From: Ophiura sarsii
Lineage: Eukaryota > Echinodermata > Ophiuroidea > Amphilepidida > Ophiuridae
Assembly: GCA_035610835.1 (NCBI GenBank)
Contig: CM069458.1
Coordinates: 32,947,449 to 33,011,448 of the forward strand
Reading direction: 5' to 3'
DNA: 64,000 bases
A program made the translations under genes and the position numbers. Each line of letters starts with the position of its first letter. The stretch's first letter is position 1. The notes beneath the pieces are model-generated. The model ran no database searches. It was not told the DNA's origin and was given only the letters and a program-made list of their open reading frames with translations. This document shows, piece by piece, positions 1-11,500 of the stretch.

Positions 1-38
1 CCTTAAATGGCGTAAACACACACGTACTGTACCCCTGG

Positions 39-1292
39 CAGGCCTAGAAATTCGTCTCCAAGTGCAGAAAATTTGATTCCCGCAGATAAGGACTCGCGCG
101 AATCATTGATTCACGCAAACCGCGTATTAATTGATTCTCGCAACAACTTTGCGTGAATCAAAAAATGTTTGCCCATATTGATGAGTCAATGAAAAATGTA
201 ATGAGACTGAGTATGACCTGTTTTGTGTCCCCTTTGTTTTACTTAGTAGGTATAAAGACAGTCAAGTATCAAGCCATTTAGCCTGCCACTTGCCAAGATA
301 CAGTTAGCTAGCCTCCTCTAACCGGGTGCCTGTCCCCCCCCCCCCCCCCCCCCCCCTCCCATGGATTAATGTCTATATTCTATTTCCTGGGTCACAATGA
401 AAGACAAGCTGTATGTAATGTGCACTTTCATTTCCCTGCATCTCCAACTATGACGTTTAATTAAAGGAATGGTCCCGCAAGCACAACATTGAGCATTATT
501 TGTTAGAAACATAATTATCGAGCCGAAGTTACGTAATTATATAGAACAAAACACCGTACTAGTCACAAAAATGAATAAAAACTGCCATCACTCAACATGC
601 ACTTTTTAAAATTCGCGGCGATTGAAAGTCCCAGTGTCGATGACGTCATGGGTATCGGTGCTCAAATTTGCGCATGTGTATTGTACAACTATGACATCAT
701 CGACACTGGGACTTTTGATCGCCGCGAATTTTAAAAAGGGCATGTTGAGAGATTGCAGTTTTTATTTGTTTTTGTCATAAGTGTGGTGTTTTCTTCTATA
801 TCATTACAAAAGTTGGGCTCGATAGTTATATTTCTAACATATAATGCACACTTTTATGCTTGCGGGACACCTCCTTTAAAGATGTTGTTGATTTTGAAAT
901 AAATTGTATTTTTACATAGAAAACAGTGTTGAAAAAATCATACTGTTGATAAGAATGAATTAAATAATTTTAATTCTTGCCCCCCCCCCCAATTTTTTTT
1001 CCTTCTTGCTCTCACTTTTGCCCCCCCCCCCCCCTTTTTTATTTTTATTTTGCTGGTGCCGCTGCTGGACAGCAAATCTTAGGTTAGGAGTTACTATCCC
1101 TAATGGTGTGGATCAAGGGGTATTATGTGGGTTATTAAGGATCAAATATGAGTCATCTAAGGTCCTGTTTTTGACTCTGTTTTTTTTTTTTTGCGAGAAT
1201 CAAATGTTTTCAGATTTGATTCCCGCTGCTTTGTTCCTGCGCGAATCTTTGCGCGAATCGATTCGCGGATTCGCGCCGAAATTCTACCCCTG
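39..1292. mobile_element. CAGG-ended DNA transposon, 5-bp TSD, with a nested MITE
   Basis: Ends CAGGCCTAGAAATTCG and (reverse complement) CAGGGGTAGAATTTCGG; flanks CCTGG at 34-38 and 1293-1297. Both arms are rich in TTGATTC/CGCGAATC motifs. There is no coding capacity. Poly-C tracts near 336-356, 981-990 and 1021-1034. A related end occurs near 50034-50110. Confidence 0.65.
461..879. mobile_element. TTAA-flanked MITE nested in the 39-1292 element
   Basis: TTAA at both borders, TIR TTAAAGGARTGGTCCCGCAA. The inner inverted repeat (603-738) contains TGACGTCA. A half copy is at ~19330-19500. Confidence 0.75.
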
Positions 1293-1775
1293 CCTGGACC
1301 CTACCCTTAAAGGCATCTTGCACTCAGTAAATTTGATAAAGACTGGAACCATATTATGAAGAGAGGAGGGTTATACGTCAACAAATTTCAGATTGCACCA
1401 TCACCAAACGGGCAAAATATAGCCCATTTTGTACTCCTTGAAATGGTACCATCGAACCGAGCAGAGTATTTGCCCAAGGGATTCCTCTACATGGTATCAT
1501 ATTTACACATAATGCAAGTTTTCAACATGATTTTACAACTGAAAATCCGAAAATCGGGTGAAACATTGTGCGAATTTTGGAAATGTTGCTAATGTAAACA
1601 ACAGTCGCTTACAAGGCCTCATGAGGTCACTAGGAACAATCTTCTGTATGGGTGAGTAGAGCGCAGTAACTGATTTGTTAATTTATTGCTTTGTCGTTAA
1701 CGACAAAATATGAAGGTCTGGGACCACCTATATGATGAGGAAGAGCTCCTCAGCTAGCTCCCATAAATCACTCAC
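1293..1775. other. Region left of TTLL9 exon 12, no exon seen
   Basis: I searched the minus strand for the short TTLL9 C-terminal exon and found none. No repeat structure is obvious. Confidence 0.4.
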
Positions 1776-1900
1776 CTAGGAATGTATTGGTGGAGTATGA
1801 TGGTGGACTGATACAATCAACACCGCCCTCTTCAGCCATGACAGGTCCATCATCCCATATAAGGTCAAAACCACCAACTCTCTTCTCTTTCCCTGTTAGC
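1776..1900 (-). CDS. TTLL9: TTLL9 exon 12 (penultimate or later)
   Basis: Acceptor TTTTGACCAG, donor GTGAGT. It encodes [20 protein letters not shown], then [20 protein letters not shown] and LG (split). The G-G-F-D-L-x-W-x-D-G-P-V motif is characteristic of the TTLL9 C-terminus. The remaining C-terminal exon was not found in 1-1775. Confidence 0.92.
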
Positions 1901-4900
1901 CTGGTCAAAACAAAATGCAGTATGAAATAGTGGTTTTACCTATATAATTCTCGAATTTCGAAGCTTATATGGAATGGGTTAAACTGAACGAAAATGTGGG
2001 GATGACTTCACAGCTTCTTTACATTCCAAAAGGTTATCCATTTATTTTGACTTAAGACAATAAAATGCAGTCAACATCCTTTTTTCAAATGACTGGGAAT
2101 ATCAAAGTTCTATCTAAAAGATACTGATCAAGAGAGCATTAATTCTTACTTGTTTTCCACATTTATCATATGAACTAATATTCTGATTGACAATAGTATG
2201 AAAACTTTGTATGCAATACTTATATTATAATCTACTTCCCATTAAGGCCATAACTTAACAGGTGCAACATATACACACACATGGGTATCTTCCATCTTTC
2301 TAAGCGTGTGTGTATATGTAAGCACCTGGAGTAGGCAAGTGCGTTATACACTGCATTCAGTGAATGAAGCAGTGACGTCAGTGTTTCGTAGAAGTGAAAT
2401 AGACAATTGATAATTATTAACCTCTAATTCTGATTGACAACTGAACACAAACTGAGAATGCAATACTTAGATGATTGCACCCAAGACTAACGCACTCATA
2501 TCTGGGTGCGCTTCATACAGAGCACACCATAAAGATGTTCTCTGATCATAATAGTACACTCTTAGTCTTACTTGTTTTTAGCATCTATCAAATGAATGAA
2601 TATTCTGGTTGACAACTGAACAAAAACTGAGTATACAGTACTTAGATGACTGCACCTAAGACAAACGCACTCATATCTGGATGCGCTTCATACCAAGCAT
2701 GCCATAAAGATGTTCTCTGATCATAATAGTACACTCTTAGTCTTACTTGTTTTGGCATCTATTATATGTATAAATATTCTGGTTGACAACTGAACACAAA
2801 CTGAGTATGCGATACTTAGATGATTGCACCCAAGACAAACGCACTCATATCTGGGTGCGCTTCATACAGAGCACACCATAAAGATGTTCTCTGATCATAA
2901 TAGTACACTCTTAGTCTTACTTGTTTTGGCATCTATCATATGTATGAATATTCTGGTTGACAACTGAACACAAACTGAGTATGCGATACTTAGATGATTG
3001 CACCCAAGACAAACGCACTCATATCTGGGTGCGCTTCATACAGAGCACACCATAAAGATGTTCTCTGATCATAATAGTACACTCTTAGTCTTACTTGTTT
3101 TTAGCATCTATCAAATGAATGAATATTCTGGTTCACAACTGAACAAAAAATGAGTATACAGTACTTAGATGATTGCACCCAAGACAAACGCACTCATATC
3201 TGGGTGCGCTTCATACAGAGCATGCCATAAGATGTTCTCAGATCATAATAGTACACTCTTAGTCTTACTTGTTTTGGCATCTATCATATGTATGAATATT
3301 CTGGTTGACAACTGAACAAAAACTAAGTATACAGTACTTAGATGATTGCACCTAAGACTAACACACACACAATCATCTGGGTGCGCTTCATACAGAGTAT
3401 GCCATGAGATGTTCTCTGATCAATAGGAGTACATTATTATTCTTACTTGTTTTCCATATCTATGATGTGAAGGACATCTTCTAGCAGACCAAACTTGAGA
3501 TTGTAGTCCTCTTGACTGCTAGCTGTTAGGGACGGTGATGCATTCACTTCTATCAACCAGCTGGTGATAAAGGAAAAGGGAACAATCAAAATAAATCAAG
3601 GGGATGCTGGGCTCAATACACTAACAACCACCAAATAAATGACAACAAATGAAGATGGGAAAGTCACCTAATGAAGAGACATCAATTACTGGACAAATTG
3701 AGACTGAATTTTCAGAAAAAGGGGCTGCCAAACTAGAAATAACACAATGATGGTATTTTATTATTGATTTGTTTCGCTAAATAAACTTTTCATACCATTC
3801 AAACTAAATATCAGAGAGAAGTTGTTTCAATCTTATTCATGGCCTATCTCGTTACAATTTTACAAACAAGCTATTTTTTCCAACCCACATTACAGTTTTG
3901 TAAAAGTTGTGTGGAACTACAAACCCAGAGCGGCAATCAATCTGAACGGCTATTTTCAGAGCCACCAAAACTTTCACAAGTAGGAAAGGGCACCTCTCAA
4001 ATCATCGGCCATGGGGCAGCCCAAATGATGATTACAATTAGAGAAGTGGCAATCTCTATGTTTTGCTTAATATGATAATAATTTGGTCCTGAAGAAGTCA
4101 GAGCTAATCCTAACGAAAGCTTGACAGATTAAAACTTTTCCGGTGGCGAACCCATTAAACTCTTAACTTATTTAACATAACATTCAGTTTTTGACCATAT
4201 CTGAAGAATAATAATTTGTTTTCAATGCCTGCACAAACATCTTGAAGAGTTTTATATTTGTTTGGTTTTGGTTCAAGCAAGAAAGGGCAATTTGTTATTT
4301 TTCTTGGCTTAACTTACGGCTTGAGGGCTTCATCAAAAATGATATCGTATCCGTAGAGCTCAAAACAGTGCTTGTCGTTTATCATGTTCTTCTGTACAGA
4401 TTGCAAACTTTTGACAAATATATCATTCATCTTACGAAACATATCTTCAACCTGCAAGGGGAAAAAAAGAAGAAAAAATGGAATTTTCAATATCAACACA
4501 AGATGCTGAGTTAGGAGTAACAAATGTTACCTAGTCCAAAACTCATAAAGGCATCCTTTGAATTTCATCCCTTGACAATATTAAACGGTAACTCATTTTG
4601 CATGATTTGGTGAACATACTTTATTGAATGAAACATTAAAGGATCCCTATTTTGCCAAACGCTTTTTAATAAAAGACTCCAGCCATTAATTTTTAAAGTT
4701 TGAAGGTGTCATATACTTTTAGCCACTTGGGACTGAGTGCTTTGCAGAATTCTACAAAAATCCATTTAATCACGCATCAGCAACGGGTCACTTGCAAGAT
4801 GAAGTGTGTCAGTGTCCTACATGATGTAACAAGTTTGTTTGCTTATCATTTTTATGGGTCGACACTTGGCAATGTATCCTGTTTGGTGGTCCATCGCACA

Positions 4901-7900
4901 ATGCGGAAAAAAAGTATAAAGCTGTAAAGTAGTATAACATTTATTAGGTTTCATGATGTCACAGGTTGCTTATTAACAAGAAAATGACAAAAGCTAGGCA
5001 ATGTCTTGTTTGGTGATCTGCTACACTCCTGATTAATCTTAAAGCTGTGAATCAGCATAACATCAATTCTGTTTTATGAGGTCACAGGTTCACAAACAAG
5101 ACATTGCTGAAAGCTTGGCAATGGCTTCTTTATTAACCAGTTACACAACTGAATAACCTTAAGGCTGTGATGAAGCAGTAAACATTTATAATGTTTCATG
5201 GGTTCACAGGTTCACAACCAATATATTGCCTTACAATCTGTTCAGTTTTTAACATACCTGTTTAATACCATGTTAAGCTGTGCAGTACCGCCTGACATTG
5301 TAAACACTTATTTGAATTACGGCTCTCACAGCAAAAGGGTTAACAGTTAACACTTGTTAAGTGACCTCCAGATATTAATTTGTTATCTTATTTATATTTT
5401 GATGTTGTTTGCTATATGGGCTTTTATCTTCATTCTTATAATCAATTCTTAGTGCATTTTAATACCTACCCATCTGTGTTTCTTGTATGCATGTTCTATG
5501 AGTAGCATTGAACCATTTGCTTGGCCCAAAGAAGATTTCTTGAGCAACACCGGCATGCTTCATTTTCATCACATGACCACTGATTTCTCTCACTAGTGTC
5601 TAGTGGTTCCCCATTGACATTACAGTACAATGAAAGGCTTATAATGTTGTCAAACGAGGGTCTTTAAGAAAATCCTTCTGCAAGTAGTACAATTGATGTG
5701 ACTTCAATTCAGTCCTCTCTTGTTTTCATAAAGACCCTTTATTTTTCTTATAACACATATGATTTAGTTGGGATTCAACTTCTTGTTCATAAATTTGGCC
5801 AAGTTATGCCTATCTCTACCATGTATTATTAGTAAGGTGGAAGTCCAGACGACCCCCAGCTGTTGATTACTTCAGCACATGTTTGGCACTGTTCGTTTTG
5901 TTGAAAAGCTCTGTTGGTACTGTATTGGCGCTAAGCATGCTGGGTGGGGTGCATCAAGAAATCTTCTTTGTGCTTGGCCCATCAGAGCACTATATTGAGT
6001 CACCAGTTTGATTTCTAATCAAGGTCATTAACTTTGTTAATGTCTATTAGGCTATTGTTCACATTTGCTCTTTATATGCATAAGAAAATTCTGAACATAC
6101 CTGTTCAATATCATGTTTAGCTGTACAGTGCGTCTGATTTGGAAAGTAATTACTTGAATTACAGGCTCCCAAAATAAAAGGGGTTAACAGTTTTAACAAT
6201 TCCTAAGTTCTAAACATACCTGTTCAATATCATGTTTAGCTGTACAGTGCGTCTGATTTGGAAAGTAATTACTTGAATTACAGGCGCCCAAAATAAAAGG
6301 GGTTAACAATTCCTAAGTTCTAAACATACCTGTTCAATATCATGTTTAGCTGTGCAGTGTGTCTGATTTGGAAAATAATTACTTGAATTACAGGCTCCCA
6401 AAATAAAAGGGGTTAACAGTTTTAACAATTCCTAAGTTCTAAACATACCTGTTCAATATCATGTTTAGCTGTGCAGTGTGTCTGATTTGGAAAATAATTA
6501 CTTGAATTACAGGCTCCCAAAATAAAAGGGGTTAACAGTTTTAACAATTCCTAAGTTCTGAACATACCTGTTCTATATCATGTTTAGCTGTGCAGTGGCG
6601 TCTGATTTGGAAAGTAATTACTTGAATTACAGGCTCCCAAAATAAAAGGGGTTAACAATTTTAACAATTCCTAAGTTCTAAACATACCTGTTCAATACCA
6701 TGTTTAGCTGTGCAGTACTGCCTGATTTGCTGCATAGACCATTTGCATCCTTTCTCCGGGTCATAGTCAGGCGCAGTCTTCTGCACTGCGACATTGGTTA
6801 GATGAACATCTAGATGGTTGGGGTATAGTTAAGGAGATATTGGCCACCCAACATGTTTTACCCCACACCATTTTGAAGCGTACTTGTTTGGAAATCGGTG
6901 CCAAATGAAAGAACCTACTATTTTTTACAATTTCTTTGAGACCAATGTGGTAACCTCCACTTAAAGGGCTGATATTTTGAAATTTATTCATACATTTCAC
7001 CTTTTTTGTTTTTAAATTGTTCATAATATTGACATGTCAAGTATACTTGTGATATACAGAGCAGTTTTTTGTTGTTTGTTATTGGGAGGGGGATTTGTGG
7101 AGTCTTCGAAATATGTGTAAAATTTGTGGGGAAATGGCACTATTTGTTGAAAAATTAGATAGTGCCATAAAATTATTTGAAAAAGTTATATTTCTTACTT
7201 GTTGGGCAGAAAAGAGTATGATTTCTATGGCCACTCTTTTATTTTGAATTTCCTGTTCTTAATGATGCATTGACATCTGTTGCCCGACATTAAAATTCTG
7301 ATAACAAAAATAATACAATGGATAAAACTCAATTGTACTGGTAAATTAAGGATACAGCTATCGTCAATGGAATCCAAGGAGAATCTGGCGTTTGAAAACC
7401 TTGCGAATCCACACCGATACAACCAGACCTTCAATGGCACGTACTGTAACAAAATGCAAAGCAATCAAGATATCATGTTAATAGAGTCTGACATGTATTG
7501 TAAATAACAGCTGAAGTTCGACAACCCAAACAAACATAACAAGCCTCGACTCATATCCCAACTTACATTAATCGAATGCTTAACCATTGAGCTAACCATG
7601 TATTGTGCTGTCCTTTAAACCATGTATTATGTGTTGTCCTTTAAAAGCTGTAAATACAGCAGGGTCCTCCAATCAATGACATTCACATATCAACTCTTAT
7701 CTCTGACAGGTGCCTTTCTGAAGGGCACCAAGATGCCTTGGTGCCCCATGACTAATCTCCATTAGGCCCCCCTTCCAACAAAAAAAGTTTGATTGTCCTC
7801 TTCTGACCAACCCTAATTTTGAAAAATGATCAAAAAAAGGGGAGGTTGCTTTTACTGTACAAATGAACACCAACCCAAATTTTGGGAAATTCCAGAAAAG

Positions 7901-8462
7901 GGATTTGAATATCTGGATTAATTTTCAATTGATAAGACAATTGTCAACAAAGCATTTCCACAGACTTACCGATATTACAAGAACATAGACTCTCAGATCA
8001 AATTTGCGTCCCCCTATCAGATACGGTCTCTCTATGTACTTGGACACTATGTAAGTCTCTGGGGGTTCCTTATCATCAGCGCGCTCCTCTCTGGGACGAT
8101 AGTAGTCACTCTATATGTAGTGAAACAATACAAGTACATAACAATCATTAATTGCGTCCCCCTATCAGATACGGTCTCTCTATGTACTTGGATACTGTGT
8201 AAGTCTCTGGGGGTTCCTTATCATCAGCGCGCTCCTCTCTGGGACGATAGTAGTCACTCTAGATGCAGTGAAACAATACAAGTACATAACAATCATTAAT
8301 TGCGTCCCCCTATCAGATACGGTCTCTCTATGTACTTGGATACTGTGTAAGTCTCTGGGGGTTCCTTATCATCAGCGCGCTCCTCTCTGGGGCGATAGTA
8401 GTCACTCGAGATGTAGTGAAACAATACAAGTACATAACAATCATTAATTGATTATATTGTGT

Positions 8463-8501
<39 letters not shown>

Positions 8502-11500
8502 TGGATGAGTTGTGTGGAGCCCATCAATGCAGGGAACCAGCATATAAATAACAGTGATACTAACCTTTTTCCAGTCTGTGATCTCTTTCAGCTTTCTGAA
8601 AAGGAAGATGCCCTTTCCCTGTGACCTGGCAACTGGTTTCATAATCCATATGGATCCTGGGTTCCTCTTGAACTCATCCACAAACATGTGATATTCAGAC
8701 TGAAAATGTGAAGGTAATGTCACTCAGGTGGAATTATTTAATGTTCTTAACAAAATGCCTAAGAATAAAAGCCCAGGTAACGATGGACTTTCTTGTGAAT
8801 GGTATTTACAATTCTGGAATAAAATTGGTGTTTTCTTGGTTAAAGTACTCAACAGAGGTTTAAGAAGAGGTCAAATGTCATCCTCTCAAAGACAAGCTGA
8901 TATTACATTGATTGAGAAAGAGGGTAAGGATAGATGTAATTTAAAGAACTGGAGACCTATTTCATTGCTGAATGTTGACTATAAAATGGTGTCAAAAGCT
9001 CTCGCAATGAGAGTTGAGAGTGTTATTCATAAATTAATTCATATTGACCAAAGTGGTTTTGTCAAGGGCAGAAACATTGCAGAATCTGTTCGAACTATTC
9101 AAGATATTATTGATTACACTAAATATAAGAATATCCCCGGTTTATTGCTCTTTTTAGATTTTGAGAAGGCATTCGACTCGCTTGAGTGGAATTTCATTTT
9201 TGCAGCCCTTAAACACTTCAATTTTGGTCCTGATTTTGTTAATCATGTGAAAGCATTGTATAGTAATATAAGTAGCTGTATTTTGAATAATGGCCTAACC
9301 TCTAAATATTTTTCTGTACATAGAGGGGTGAGGCAGGGCGATCCGCTGAGTTCTTTTTTATTTATTTTAGCGATAGAACTCCTATCAAACTCAATTCGTG
9401 GTAACCCATTAATCTCTGGTATTTTAATTAACAACATTGAATTGAAATTAATCCAATATGCTGACGACACAACATGTGTTATGGATGGGGTTGACTCTGC
9501 CAATACACTCTTGAAGCTTCTTGATTCTTTTACCAAGGTTTCTGGCTTAAAATTGAATGCCAGTAAATCAAAGGGCCTATGGATTGGTTCAAAGAGAATG
9601 AGTATAGACAAGCCGCTAAACATTAATTGGCCAACAAAACCGATAAAGGCTTTGGGTGTATTTTTCTCATATGATGAAAAGGCAGCTGAGGACATGAATT
9701 TTGGCCCAAAATTAAAGCAGGTAAAAACCATTCTTAATATATGGAAAGGTAGAAGGTTAACAATTGCTGGTAAAATTATTTTGATCAAGACTTTTGCTCT
9801 CTCCAAGTTTATATATTTGGCCTCCGTTTGTCATATTCCAGATTATATAATACAGCAAATAGATAAAGTCATATATGAATTTCTGTGGAAAGGTGGTAAA
9901 GGTCTTATAAAGAGGCGTACACTTATCGGTGATATTGATGAAGGTGGTTTAAAAATGATCGATGTGAAATCAATATTCAAGGCTCAAAAGATTAAGTGGG
10001 TAAATAAATACCTTAACACTTCAGCTGCATGGAAATCAATTCTGAATGAGTATATCGCTCCATTTGGTGGTGAGTTAATATTCCATTGTAATATTCATCC
10101 AACTCAAATTCATAAATGGAATAATATTCCAATATTTTATAAGGATATGCTGAAGTCGTATTTTGATTTTATTATGCCTGACAAGAATGGTCATCTTCAA
10201 CAATGTGTATGGAATAACCAATATATTTGTATCAATCATAAGCCTTTTTCCTATAAGCATTTTTCCAGGTGTGGTATGAATATGATCTCTGATTTATATA
10301 ATACAAATGGTAAAATTATTCCCTTTGATGTTTGGACTAAACGTGGGGTTGCTAATAAATATTACATGAATTGGAGAAGCATTGTTGATGCTATTCCAGC
10401 TTCTTGGAAGCAAGATTTTAAAAGTGGCTTTAAACGGGACCTTTGTAAAAAAAAAGGTTTCATATTGACGCACGAGAATAATGAGTCTCACATTGACAAT
10501 ATGACATCCAAAATCATCTATCGTATTCTAGTCCAGAAAATTCAGGAACCTCCTACATCCCAGGTGAAATACAAAAATGAGCTTAATGTGTTTGACAATG
10601 AATGGAGTAGTATTTACCTTATGCCGTTTAAGGCATGTCATGATGTTAGGACAAGAATTTTCCAATACAAGATTAATTTGAATTGCTTAATGACTAATAG
10701 TAGATTATTTAAGATGAAAATTGTTGACAATGTGAATTGTACTTTATGCAGTAACTTCCCTGAGACTTTAAAGCATATTTTTTGGGATTGTGCTCATGCC
10801 ATTAACATCTGGGACGAATTTAAAATATGGTTTGATTTCAACATGAATTTTAATATTGTTCTTGATTACAAGAAAATACTGGTTGGCATTGGCAAAGGAG
10901 GAGACTGTAGTGCATTAATTAACTTATGCCTAATACTTATCAAAAAGGTTATCTATGATAGCAGATATCAAAATCGAATACCTTCAATTCTTGCATTTAA
11001 GTATTTAATTAAGTTTCATTATAAACTTGAGAAACAGATCTCTACCAGCAACAACACAATGTATAAATTCATTGATAAATGGACAAAATTAGAAAAGTTT
11101 TGTGAGGAGTAAAAAAAACAACAATTGTATATAAGCTTTATTTTTAAGCTTTATTTTATACTTATTGATGTGCTTATTCATATAACCCAGGAGTGTATAC
11201 TGTATGTTATTATCTTTCTATTACCGTATTGTAACTGTATGTGATTTGTTTTTATGTTTTTTTGAGCGAAATAAAAACAGTAAAGAGAAAAAAAAAAGAC
11301 TGAAAGTGCAACAAAAGGGTTTATAAACATCAGCATTTATTTGATGGAGAAATTTGAGAGGCCCTAACATTTCCTGTGTCACAATAGACGTGTGTTAAAT
11401 GAACAAATAGCTAGTAAAAGAAATTTCTGTCAAGTTTCACCTTACTGTCCCTCCTATTAATTAAGGCTGCTAACAGTAACACCTGCTCTGCTACTAATAA

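Noticed and set aside
2400..3446. Regular array considered as CRISPR
   Set aside because: Units of 174 bp with no short repeat/spacer pattern, in an animal intron.
4085..4130. Hammerhead-ribozyme-like CTGAAGA...CGAAA
   Set aside because: The core bases are present but the bases between them do not form stem II, so no ribozyme is supported.
9243..9806. Minus-strand frame inside the LINE
   Set aside because: Shadow of the reverse-transcriptase frame.
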